Of a stretch of DNA of 64,000 bases, positions 26,604 to 34,874 are shown piece by piece. The notes beneath the pieces are model-generated. The model was not told the origin of the DNA. It saw only the letters and a program-made list of their open reading frames with translations, and did not search any database. Source of the stretch: Tumebacillus amylolyticus (lineage in GTDB: Bacteria; Bacillota; Bacilli; Tumebacillales; Tumebacillaceae). A program made the position numbers and the translations under genes. Within the stretch, counting starts at the first letter, position 1; each line of letters opens with the position of its first letter. The stretch spans positions 124,001 to 188,000 of the forward strand of contig NZ_JAEQNB010000008.1 of assembly GCF_016722965.1 (NCBI RefSeq). The letters are read 5' to 3'.

Positions 26604-28235
26604 ATGACTCGTTTTGTACGCCCTCGGAAAACCAAGGACTATCGCAAGGAAAAACTGCAAAACGATCGCTTTTTAGAAAAAATGGAGACCCTCCCCGAAC
26701 CTGAAACGTCAACGTCACTAAACGATTCCCTCGCCCAGATTCGCAACATTCTCGGATCGAGCAACGATCTGGTGATCCGAGAATTTACCTTCGGGAACAA
26801 CCAAGAGCACCGAGCGGCCCTCGTGTATTTCGACGGCTTGATTTCCGCTCGCATCATCGACGAACACATTCTCAAGTCCTTGATGAGCGGCATGGAGCAA
26901 CGAGACTTCCTCAGCACCTCGACGAACCTCATCGACCTGCTTTTGGAACAAGTTCTGCCGATCGGGGAAGCGAAAAAAACCGCCCGGATGCGCGACGTGG
27001 TCAAGATCGTGCTCGCCGGAGACTCTGCACTCCTCGTCGATTCCTGCGAAGAGATGCTGCTGCTGAACACCAAAGGGTGGGAAAAACGCGGCGTCCAAGA
27101 ACCGATGTCGGAGAACGTGGTGCGCGGTCCGCGAGACTCGTTTACCGAAACGTTGCGTGTCAATTCCGCCCTGCTTCGACGCCGAATCAAAGACCCCGAC
27201 CTGCGGGTCGTCACGTATACCGTGGGCGTGCGGAGCAACACGGACGTCTGCCTCGTGTACATCGACGGGGTGGCCGATGAAGGGGTTGTCCGTGAAGTCG
27301 GGGAACGCATCCAAAAAATCGAAGTGGACGGCATCTTGGACGGAGGCAACATCGAGCAGTTCATCGAGGACAATCATTGGTCGCCGTTTCCCTTGATTCA
27401 GAATACGGAACGTCCCGACAAAGCGGCGGCGAATCTCTTGGAGGGCAAAGTGGTCATCATCGTGGACGGTTCTCCGTTCGTCCTGATCGCGCCGGCGGTG
27501 TTGACGCAGTTCTACCACTCCCCGGAAGACTACTATGAGCGGTTCTTGATCGCCACGATGCTGCGGTTGATTCGAGCGGGCGGGATGACGCTTGCGTTGT
27601 TGCTGCCCTCTCTGTACATTGCGTTCTCGTCGTACCACCCGGAGATGATTCCGTCCAAACTCGTCATCGCGATGGCGGCGGGGCGGGCGACGGTGCCTTT
27701 TCCCTCCTTTGTGGAGGCGTTTATCATGGAGATTTCCATCGAGATTCTGCGGGAAGCGAGCGTCCGACTCCCCGGTCCGATCGGTCCGACCATCGGCATC
27801 GTCGGAGCGCTCATCGTCGGGGAATCGGCGGTTCGGGCGGGGATCGTCTCTCCGATTATGGTCATCGTCGTCGCGCTGACCACGATCGGTTCCTTTGCCG
27901 CACCGAGTTACAACGCCGCCATCGCCCTGCGCATGCTTCGATTCCCCGCCATGATCTTTGCCGCGACGTTCGGTCTCTATGGGATCATGCAATATCTGAT
28001 CTTGATCATCATTCATCTCTGTACGCTGAAATCGTTTGGCGTGCCCTATCTGGCTCCGTTCACCCCGGGCAATTTGTTGGCGATGGGGGACAGCTTCATT
28101 CGAATCCCTCTGTACAGGATGTGGAAACGACCGAACGTATTCACACGAAAAGCGGAACTGACGAGAACGCTTGCGACATCAGCGGAGGGAGTGAAAAAAC
28201 CCAATGAGCCGGACAACCAAGGGCAACAAAATTGA
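26604..28235 (+). CDS. Spore germinant receptor A subunit (GerA family), operon 1
   Basis: 543 residues. A large cytoplasmic N-terminal domain (1-300) with NTD segments such as VYFDGLISARIIDEHIL and GKVVIIVDGSPFVLIAP is followed by about five or six membrane helices and the conserved run RLPGPIGPTIGIVGALIVGESAV. It forms the inner-membrane receptor with the B and C subunits encoded next. ATG 26604 has AAGGAGA 9 bases upstream. The germinant cannot be read from sequence. It overlaps the B gene by 32 bases. Such operons are forespore-expressed (sigma-G) in Bacillus. Confidence 0.93.
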   Translation: MTRFVRPRKTKDYRKEKLQNDRFLEKMETLPEPETSTSLNDSLAQIRNILGSSNDLVIREFTFGNNQEHRAALVYFDGLISARIIDEHILKSLMSGMEQRDFLSTSTNLIDLLLEQVLPIGEAKKTARMRDVVKIVLAGDSALLVDSCEEMLLLNTKGWEKRGVQEPMSENVVRGPRDSFTETLRVNSALLRRRIKDPDLRVVTYTVGVRSNTDVCLVYIDGVADEGVVREVGERIQKIEVDGILDGGNIEQFIEDNHWSPFPLIQNTERPDKAAANLLEGKVVIIVDGSPFVLIAPAVLTQFYHSPEDYYERFLIATMLRLIRAGGMTLALLLPSLYIAFSSYHPEMIPSKLVIAMAAGRATVPFPSFVEAFIMEISIEILREASVRLPGPIGPTIGIVGALIVGESAVRAGIVSPIMVIVVALTTIGSFAAPSYNAAIALRMLRFPAMIFAATFGLYGIMQYLILIIIHLCTLKSFGVPYLAPFTPGNLLAMGDSFIRIPLYRMWKRPNVFTRKAELTRTLATSAEGVKKPNEPDNQGQQN

Positions 28236-29391
28236 TGCCCCCTATACCATTACGCCGGCACAAGCGCTTGGCCTAAACGCGAGCACGATCATCGGCGTAG
28301 GCGTTCTGTCCCTGCCCAGATCCACCGCCGACAGTGCGGAACACTTGGCTTGGTTATCGGTCGTCATCGGCCTGATGATCGCGTTTCTGTCCGTGGTCAT
28401 CATCTACAAGTTGGGGCAACGGTTTCCCGACAAAACCATCGTCGGGTACAGTCGCGTCATTTTGGGCAGCAAACGCAACAAATGGGTCGGGAACATCTTG
28501 AGTTTTCCCGTGGTGATGCTCTACGTCGTGTATTGGTCTGTCGTGACCGCGATGGTGGTTCGGATCTTCGGCGAAGTGGTTGTGAGCGCCGTTCTCACCA
28601 ACACACCGCTGGAAGTGACGGTGAGTTCGATGCTGATCTTGTGTTTTTTCATGGTGATCTACGACGTGGAACTGGTGGCCCGCGTGAACGAGGTGTTGCT
28701 GCCGATCATCGTATTTCCGGTTTTGATCATCTCGTTGCTGGCGTATCAAAAAGCGCGGTTCGAGTACATCATGCCGATTCTCCCTTCTCCCTCCGATTGG
28801 AAAGGGGTTTCGTTCGGGATCGTTCCCGCCCTGACGAGCTTGTTGGGGTTTGACGTTATGACGATGTTCAACAGTCATCTCAAGCGAGAGAAAAAAATTC
28901 TGCGCTACCAGGCGTTCGGAGTGGCGATCCCCGGCGTTCTCTACACGCTGATCGTCATCGCGGGCATCATGGCATTTGGGTTTGAGGAGCTGGCGAAACA
29001 AGCGTGGCCCACACTGGAACTGGTGAAGTCTGTCAAAGCACCGGGGCTGATCTTGGAGCGGTTGGAAGCGATCTTCTTGGGCGTGTGGGTCGCGGCCGTG
29101 TTCACGACGGCCGGCAACTGGAATTTTTGCGCGGTGTGGTCCTTCTCGCAGTTGTTTCGAATTCGCAACCATAAGTGGACGGCGTTGGTCCTCGGCGTTG
29201 CGCTCTATTTCATTGCGATGAGACCGCGCAACATCAAGCAGTTGTTCATGGTCTTGGATTGGGTCGGGTACTTCGGGCTCGTGATCGCCTGTCTCTTGCC
29301 CCTGTGCCTCCTCCTCATCGCCATGATCCGAAAATTGGACGAGCGGGAAACCGACAAGCCGCAGGAGGTGCAGGACCGTGCAGCGGGGTAG
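28204..29391 (+). CDS. Spore germinant receptor B subunit (GerB), operon 1
   Basis: 395-residue integral membrane protein with about ten hydrophobic helices, of the amino acid-polyamine transporter-like GerB/spore permease family. In ligand receptors this subunit binds the germinant in the transporter pocket. TITPAQALGLNASTIIGVGVLSLPR is the typical first helix. The ribosome site (AGCGGAGGGAG) lies within the A gene. Confidence 0.93.
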   Translation: MSRTTKGNKIDAPYTITPAQALGLNASTIIGVGVLSLPRSTADSAEHLAWLSVVIGLMIAFLSVVIIYKLGQRFPDKTIVGYSRVILGSKRNKWVGNILSFPVVMLYVVYWSVVTAMVVRIFGEVVVSAVLTNTPLEVTVSSMLILCFFMVIYDVELVARVNEVLLPIIVFPVLIISLLAYQKARFEYIMPILPSPSDWKGVSFGIVPALTSLLGFDVMTMFNSHLKREKKILRYQAFGVAIPGVLYTLIVIAGIMAFGFEELAKQAWPTLELVKSVKAPGLILERLEAIFLGVWVAAVFTTAGNWNFCAVWSFSQLFRIRNHKWTALVLGVALYFIAMRPRNIKQLFMVLDWVGYFGLVIACLLPLCLLLIAMIRKLDERETDKPQEVQDRAAG

Positions 29392-30553
29392 GACATGGTT
29401 CGCGTGCCTGCTGATTGCGGTGTTGACCTCGGTTCTGTTGGTCGGATGTTGGGACCGCCGAGAACTGGAAGAGCGCACCTCGGTTGTGGCGCTCGGGATC
29501 GACAGCGAAGAGCGCGAGGCGGGGGGCCAGCCGTTGATTAAAGTCTCGTTCCAAATTCCCATTGCCAACAGAATTGCAGGGTCGGGCGGGGGATCGGGCG
29601 GCGAAGGCGGGAAGCGGGCGGTCAAAGTGATGTCGGCGACCGGCGCGTCGATGGCCGATGCGATGCGGGTGGTGCAATCGAGGCTCAACCAAGAGCTTTT
29701 TTACGGTCACACCCGCGTCATCGCGATCAGTGAAAAAGTGGCACGGACGTCGGACATGGCGGGGATCGTGGACTCCTTGCGACGCAACCCGCAGATGCGC
29801 CGTCTGCTCTGGATGGTCATCACCAAGGGGGACGCAAAGCAACTCTTGGAGTCCGATCCGAAACTGGAGCAAATCCCAATCGTGTATGTGATGGACATGC
29901 TGGAAAACGGGGCGAAGTCCGGGCGGATTCCCGACATCACGCTGGGGAGTTGGTTTGTGGATCGTTCGTCGTCAGGAATCGAAGCCACATCGAACTACAT
30001 CCTTCCCACCAAGAACGATGTCAACTGGCGTGGTCTTGCCCTGTTCCGAGACGATCGCATGGTAGGTCAGATTGAAGAAAAAGAGGCGTGGATTCTCCTC
30101 CAAAGCAAAGATGAGAAAATCGGGGGGAACATCACGGTCCCCTGTCCCAAGAAGTCCAACGGAAGTACCTGGACCGAATACACCACCGCCCATCCGAAAA
30201 AAATTCACGTCAACACCCAAGTCGAACCGTACGGAAAGTCATACAAGATGAGCCAACAAATTCAGGTTGAAGTGGACATCATCGAATCGAATTGCGAGAT
30301 GAACTTCAAAAACGACGAGTCCTTCACCGAAATTGAAAAAGCGCTGAGTGCAGAACTCAACGCCCGCGCCGCCAAGTTGATCGCAGACACCCAAGGCAAG
30401 TACGGCGTCGATGTCTTCGGACTCGGCAACAAAGTGCGGGCCCGGTACCACGAGCAGTTCAAGAAAATCAACTGGCTCGACGAGTTTCCCAAAGCCAAGA
30501 TCGAAATTCACTATGACGTGAAAATTAGACGGGTCGGTATGAAAATGGAGTAA
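29378..30553 (+). CDS. Spore germinant receptor C lipoprotein (Ger(x)C), operon 1
   Basis: 391 residues. Signal peptide with lipobox VLLVGC, then WDRRELEE, the standard Ger(x)C opening. Three-domain GerBC fold; residues about 60-75 carry a glycine-rich insertion (GSGGGSGGEGG) that is not typical. GTG 29378 overlaps the B gene by 14 bases and follows GCAGGAGG. Completes a tricistronic receptor operon that ends in a terminator. Confidence 0.92.
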   Translation: MQRGRTWFACLLIAVLTSVLLVGCWDRRELEERTSVVALGIDSEEREAGGQPLIKVSFQIPIANRIAGSGGGSGGEGGKRAVKVMSATGASMADAMRVVQSRLNQELFYGHTRVIAISEKVARTSDMAGIVDSLRRNPQMRRLLWMVITKGDAKQLLESDPKLEQIPIVYVMDMLENGAKSGRIPDITLGSWFVDRSSSGIEATSNYILPTKNDVNWRGLALFRDDRMVGQIEEKEAWILLQSKDEKIGGNITVPCPKKSNGSTWTEYTTAHPKKIHVNTQVEPYGKSYKMSQQIQVEVDIIESNCEMNFKNDESFTEIEKALSAELNARAAKLIADTQGKYGVDVFGLGNKVRARYHEQFKKINWLDEFPKAKIEIHYDVKIRRVGMKME

Positions 30554-30648
30554 ATCTTCACAGTTCCATCACAATCGTTTGATACAATGGGAGATGGATG
30601 GTCTGAGGAAGAGAATTCAAAGGAACTCTCAAGCCTCTCCAAATGGAT

Positions 30649-30685
30649 GCGAGTCTGTGGAGTTTGCACAGGCTCGCTTTTTTTG
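30649..30685 (+). terminator. Intrinsic terminator after ger operon 1
   Basis: GCGAG-(bulge)-CTGTG / CACAG-G-CTCGC stem with a T7 run. Confidence 0.8.
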
Positions 30686-30703
30686 TAAGCAGGGGAGGCG
30701 GGG

Positions 30704-30731
30704 TTGACTTTTTGAAACGTCGACGTAAAAT
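30704..30731 (+). promoter_or_regulatory. Sigma-A type promoter of the persulfide operon
   Basis: TTGACT (30704-30709), 16-base spacer, TAAAAT (30726-30731). Confidence 0.65.
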
Positions 30732-30743
30732 AAAATCATCATT

Positions 30744-30759
30744 ATACCTGTAGGGGTAT
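30744..30759 (+). promoter_or_regulatory. CsoR/CstR-type operator
   Basis: ATACCTGTAGGGGTAT, an interrupted palindrome of ATACC/GGGTAT type as recognised by CsoR-family repressors. It lies 12 bases after the -10 box, so a bound repressor would block transcription. The operon downstream encodes such a repressor. Confidence 0.7.
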
Positions 30760-30835
30760 GTAGAAAGTTGTTTGCAGGCAAGACACATCTTTCCTGGCAT
30801 TGGCGGGATATCTTATTCAATAGAGGGTGAACCAA

Positions 30836-31969
30836 ATGACCGTACAAACCATCCAAGCGAAAGACCTGCACCAAAAAATCAACGCCGGAGTGTCGATGCT
30901 CCTCCTCGACGTGAGAACGTCAGCCGACTATCTCAACTGGAAGATCGAAGGGCAGCACCTCCAATCGGTGAACATCCCGTACGCCGACTTCCTCGCAGAT
31001 CATGAAAAAGCGGCGGCAAACCTCCCGCGAGACACCGAAATCGTCATCATCTGCAACAAGGGCAACAGCGCCCGACTCGTCGCCGAGCAGCTCGACGAAG
31101 CAGGCTTCCATGTCAGCTATTTAGTAGAAGGAATGCTCGCATGGAGCCAGTTCTACCACCAAGTGACCGTCCACGAAGACCAAGACATGAAGCTCATCCA
31201 ACTCAACCGTTTGGGAAAAGGGTGCCTGTCCTACATGGTCATCTCGGGCAATGAAGCCTTGGTGGTCGACGCCGGCCGTCACGTCCACGAATACAAGCAA
31301 CTCGCCGAAAGTCAGAACGTCCGGATTCGCCACGTCCTCGACACGCACTTGCACGCCGACCACATCTCGGGCGGTCACGAACTCGCCCTCGCGACAGGTG
31401 CGAAGTATTACATCTCGTCGAGCGAACTGCAAGGCTCGTCGTCCTTGCAATACGAAGCTCTCGAACAACACGCGACTCTGCACATCGGCACCGTTGAAGC
31501 GAAAGTCCTCGCGATCCCGACACCGGGCCACACGCCGGGCTCTACATCGGTGCTGGTCAACGACCGATTCCTGCTCTCCGGCGACACGATCTTCGTCGGG
31601 GGTCTGGGCCGTCCCGACTTGGGAGGCAAAGCTCGCGAGTGGGCGCAATCGCTCTACGACACGGTGTTCAACCAGATTGCCAACCTGTCGGACGAGATCG
31701 TCGTGCTCCCGACACACTTTGCCGATCTCAAAGAAATCAACGAGCAAGGCTACGTCGGCGCGACTCTCGGTGCCATCCGTGCCAGCAATGAAGTCATGCG
31801 CACGGCGGACCGTGACGCGTTTACCGAAAAAGTGGCGGGTGCGTCCGGCGCAACGCCGCCGAACTATGAGCAAATCGTCGGCATCAACCGCGGCGAGATC
31901 CACGTCACGACGGAAGTTGCCACCGATTTGGAGATCGGCCCGAACCGTTGCGCGGTTCATCATTCGTAA
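30836..31969 (+). CDS. Rhodanese / metallo-beta-lactamase persulfide dioxygenase-like enzyme
   Basis: 377 residues. An N-terminal rhodanese domain (1-100) has its active Cys in IICNKGNSAR. A C-terminal ETHE1/CstB-like metallo-beta-lactamase domain (about 115-377) carries THLHADHISGG, a distal His in PTPGHTPGS and the metal ligand Asp in LSGDTIF. It should oxidise thiol persulfides to sulfite and pass sulfane sulfur through the rhodanese. ATG 30836 follows AGAGGG; GTG 30827 is the alternative. The domain order is the reverse of staphylococcal CstB, where the lactamase comes first. A CstR-like repressor gene follows. Confidence 0.88.
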   Translation: MTVQTIQAKDLHQKINAGVSMLLLDVRTSADYLNWKIEGQHLQSVNIPYADFLADHEKAAANLPRDTEIVIICNKGNSARLVAEQLDEAGFHVSYLVEGMLAWSQFYHQVTVHEDQDMKLIQLNRLGKGCLSYMVISGNEALVVDAGRHVHEYKQLAESQNVRIRHVLDTHLHADHISGGHELALATGAKYYISSSELQGSSSLQYEALEQHATLHIGTVEAKVLAIPTPGHTPGSTSVLVNDRFLLSGDTIFVGGLGRPDLGGKAREWAQSLYDTVFNQIANLSDEIVVLPTHFADLKEINEQGYVGATLGAIRASNEVMRTADRDAFTEKVAGASGATPPNYEQIVGINRGEIHVTTEVATDLEIGPNRCAVHHS

Positions 31970-31988
31970 CTTTGAGGAGGAAGTCCCT

Positions 31989-32249
31989 GTGGAATACAAC
32001 GATTCCATCAAAAACCGCCTGCGCCGCATCGAAGGACAAGTCCGCGGGGTGCTGAGCATGATGGAACAGGAGAAAGACTGCCGCGACGTCGTCACCCAGC
32101 TCACCGCCATTCGTTCGGCGATTGACCGCGCGGTGGGGTATGTGATCGGCACCAACTTGGAAGCCTGCATTCGCGAAGAGATGGAGAAGGGCAGTCCGGC
32201 CGACAAAGTGATCAAAGAAGCGGTGGAAATGCTTGTCAAAAGCAGATAG
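31989..32249 (+). CDS. CsoR/CstR family persulfide-sensing repressor
   Basis: 86 residues, all-helical DUF156 fold: NRLRRIEGQVRGVLSMME and the first sensing Cys in KDCRDVVTQ. The second site reads NLEAC, so the His of copper-sensing CsoR (H-x3-C) is replaced by Asn while both Cys remain. That is the Cys-only pattern of CstR, which senses persulfides. GTG 31989 has GAGGAGGA 7 bases upstream. It probably binds the ATACC/GGGTAT operator in front of the preceding gene, closing a feedback loop. Confidence 0.85.
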   Translation: MEYNDSIKNRLRRIEGQVRGVLSMMEQEKDCRDVVTQLTAIRSAIDRAVGYVIGTNLEACIREEMEKGSPADKVIKEAVEMLVKSR

Positions 32250-32291
32250 CACGCGAGTTGGATATACTAACAGCAAAAAAGGGGTCTCCAG

Positions 32292-33035
32292 ATGATCGAT
32301 CCTCATGCGTTAGAGCTGCTTCGCGACAAAATCCAAGTGCTCCAAGGAAATGAAGCCGTCACGTACTTGGTCGGGCCGATTCGGCTGCCTGTGAATTTGT
32401 TTGAAGAGACGGTGGTTTTCCAGTGGTATTGCTGGTTGAACTGCACGGAGTTGACGCTTGATCCAACGGCGATGATCGAGAAGTTGTCCGATGCGAAATT
32501 GGCGGAGCATCAGCAGTCGAGCGTGTTGGTGTATGGGGACTTTGAGCACGCGGAGGACGCGTTGATTCGCTTCCACAGCATCTGCCACACGGGGGATATC
32601 TTCGGGAGCAAGCGCTGTGATTGCGGGTATCAGCTCAAGCAGTCGATGAAGGAAATCGTCGAACATGGGTGCGGGGCGTTGTTCTACCTCGCGAACCATG
32701 AAGGGCGGGGGATCGGACTGTACGCCAAAGCGATGGCGTACATTCTGCAAGAGCAGGGGTATGACACGGTGGAGGCGAACCTCGCGCTGGGGTTTGTGGA
32801 CGATGCTCGCAACTACGAAGACGCGATTTCGGTGTTGAAGGCGTTGCGGCAGAAACCGGTCACGCTGATGACGAACAACCCGCGCAAGTTGGAAGCGCTC
32901 CTGAGTGCCGGATTGAACGTCTCGGAACGCAAGCCGCTGTGGGGCGATGTCTCCGAATTCAACGAACACTATCTCAAAACCAAAGTCGAGAAATCCGGCC
33001 ACTTCGAAGCCGTAGAAGAAGACCTCGAACAATAG
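32292..33035 (+). CDS. GTP cyclohydrolase II family protein
   Basis: 247 residues of the RibA fold. The zinc cysteines are present (HSICHTGD...KRCDCG), as are NHEGRGIGLYAK and the closing TNNPRKLEAL. It would open GTP to the first riboflavin precursor, 2,5-diamino-6-ribosylamino-pyrimidinone phosphate. It stands alone, without a DHBP-synthase domain or other rib genes nearby and without an FMN riboswitch in the 40 bases upstream. An N-terminal extension of about 80 residues precedes the catalytic core. Exact product unproven. Confidence 0.82.
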   Translation: MIDPHALELLRDKIQVLQGNEAVTYLVGPIRLPVNLFEETVVFQWYCWLNCTELTLDPTAMIEKLSDAKLAEHQQSSVLVYGDFEHAEDALIRFHSICHTGDIFGSKRCDCGYQLKQSMKEIVEHGCGALFYLANHEGRGIGLYAKAMAYILQEQGYDTVEANLALGFVDDARNYEDAISVLKALRQKPVTLMTNNPRKLEALLSAGLNVSERKPLWGDVSEFNEHYLKTKVEKSGHFEAVEEDLEQ

Positions 33036-33044
33036 CCGCGTATG

Positions 33045-33090
33045 AAAAAAGCAGCCTGCCGGATCAGTCCGGCAGGCTGCTTTTTTTTCG
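33045..33090. terminator. Bidirectional terminator between convergent genes
   Basis: AAAAAAGCAGCCTGCCGGA / TCCGGCAGGCTGCTTTTTT, a 19-bp stem usable from both strands. Confidence 0.93.
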
Positions 33091-33103
33091 AGAGGTGAGG
33101 GTC

Positions 33104-34081
33104 TTAGGCGTTGATTTCGTTGATGGCTTGCTCGATGGCTTCGAGGATTTCGGGAGGGAGCTTCACGTCGTGGGCTTTGACGGCGTCGTCGATGTGGTGC
33201 ATTTTGGTGGCTCCGATGATCGCGGAGGTGACGGTCCGGTTGTTGAGCACCCAAGCGAGAGCGAACTGCGCGAGAGGCAGTTCGGTTTTTTCCGCGAGGG
33301 GTTTGAGTTTTTCGACGAGCGTGAAGTTGCGTGCGGAGAACAGAGTTTGCAACATGCGCTCTCCATGCGCGGCACGGCTCTCCGGAACGACGTCGGTCGC
33401 AGAGGCATACTTGCCCGAAAGCATCCCCCGCGCCATCGGGCTGTACACGATCACACCGACACCCTCCGACTCGGCAAACGGCAGAATCTCACGTTCCACA
33501 TCTCGTGCCAGCAAGCTGTACTGCGGTTGCACGGAGATGAACTTCGCGAGGTTGTGCCGTTCGCTGATCCCGTGCGACTTCGCGATCTGCCACGCGGCGT
33601 AGTTGGAACAACCGATGTAACGGACCTTTCCTTGGCGGACCAGATCATCCAAAGCACGCAGAGTTTCCTCAAGCGGCGTGTTCGGGTCAAAGCGGTGGAC
33701 TTGGTAGAGGTCTATGTAATCGGTTTGCAGACGTTGCAGCGATTGCTCCACTTCGCGCAGGATGTGAACGCGGGAAAGCCCCGAAGAGTTCGGACCGTGG
33801 CCCATGGACAGACCGACTTTGGTGGCGAGTACGACGTCGTGACGGCGTTTTTTCAGAGCGCGGCCAAGGATTTCCTCCGAAGCTCCGGTGCCGTATGCGA
33901 CGGGCTCGTCTTGCCCTTTGCCGTAGAAGTTCGCCGTGTCGATGAAGTTGATTCCGAGTTCGAGGGCCCGATCCAACAACGCCACAGACGCCGCCTCGTC
34001 AATCCAACGGCCAAATGACATCGTGCCCAAGCACAAACGGGATACGTGCAGACCTGTGTGGCCCAGTTGTTTGAGTTGCAT
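33104..34081 (-). CDS. Aldo/keto reductase
   Basis: 325-residue NADPH-dependent oxidoreductase with the AKR tetrad: Asp in DTANF, Tyr in NFYG, Lys in LATKVG and His in YQVHRFD. C-terminal NADPH-binding segment SAIIGATKMHHIDD. It resembles the general YhdN/Tas-like group; substrate unknown. It is followed 9 bases after the DedA gene on the same strand, so they share a transcript. Confidence 0.88.
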   Translation of the reverse strand: MQLKQLGHTGLHVSRLCLGTMSFGRWIDEAASVALLDRALELGINFIDTANFYGKGQDEPVAYGTGASEEILGRALKKRRHDVVLATKVGLSMGHGPNSSGLSRVHILREVEQSLQRLQTDYIDLYQVHRFDPNTPLEETLRALDDLVRQGKVRYIGCSNYAAWQIAKSHGISERHNLAKFISVQPQYSLLARDVEREILPFAESEGVGVIVYSPMARGMLSGKYASATDVVPESRAAHGERMLQTLFSARNFTLVEKLKPLAEKTELPLAQFALAWVLNNRTVTSAIIGATKMHHIDDAVKAHDVKLPPEILEAIEQAINEINA

Positions 34082-34090
34082 GGTTGAGGT

Positions 34091-34696
34091 TCACTCCCTT
34101 TCTGCTTTTATCTTACTACGGCGGTGAACGATCCACCACACACCGGCACCGAGGACCAGCAGGACGAGGGCTGCGAGCATGTACTTATGAAGGTACAGGG
34201 TGACTTCCCGCCAACGATGCCCGACGAGGACACCGATGGAGATGAAAGCGGTCGACCACGCCAGCGCTCCGAGGGAAGCGTAGAGCAAGAACGTCCGATA
34301 GCTCCACTTCGAGAGGCCGGTGAAGTAGGCGGTCAGATGCCGAACGCCCGGGATGAAATAGCCGATGGGCACGGCGAATCTACCAAAGCGGGTGAACCAC
34401 AGCTCCACACGCATCACCCGCTCCGGGGTCATGTGAATTTTGCGTCCATAGTTTTCAAGTAACGGAAGCCCAAAGCGATGCCCGATCCAAAAACTCACCG
34501 TCATCCCAATGGCACTGCCTGCACTCGCGACAAGCACCGCCACGATCCAATTCATCCGACCCATCGAAACCAAAAACCCCGAAAACGTCAACAAAAACTC
34601 ATCCGGCACCGGCAACCCGATCAACCCCATCACCAACGTGCCGAACAGCGCAAAATACCCATAGTGTTCAATCGTCCGCAGAACCATCTCTTCCAT
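34091..34696 (-). CDS. DedA family membrane protein, copy 1
   Basis: 201 residues, four or five membrane helices. Family motifs are GLPVPDE near the N-terminus and GRFAVPIGYFIPGVRHLTAYFTG in the middle. DedA proteins work in lipid recycling (undecaprenyl-phosphate or phosphatidylethanolamine flipping) and envelope homeostasis. ATG at 34694-34696 is preferred over GTG at 34708 because AGGAG is 11 bases before the ATG but touches the GTG. Confidence 0.85.
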   Translation of the reverse strand: MEEMVLRTIEHYGYFALFGTLVMGLIGLPVPDEFLLTFSGFLVSMGRMNWIVAVLVASAGSAIGMTVSFWIGHRFGLPLLENYGRKIHMTPERVMRVELWFTRFGRFAVPIGYFIPGVRHLTAYFTGLSKWSYRTFLLYASLGALAWSTAFISIGVLVGHRWREVTLYLHKYMLAALVLLVLGAGVWWIVHRRSKIKAERE

Positions 34697-34874
34697 AGAA
34701 ACAACCACTCCTGTTGCTTTCGACGTGCCAAGGATAAAAGTAGAGTTCCCGGAAAGTGCCCTTTTTATGGTAAAGAGGCTGGGCTTGCGGCGACTCCATT
34801 TCGAAAGCCAGTCCTAACTCCCGACCTGTCCTCATATCATGGGAAGAGATGGTATACTGGGAGGGGACGGCACA

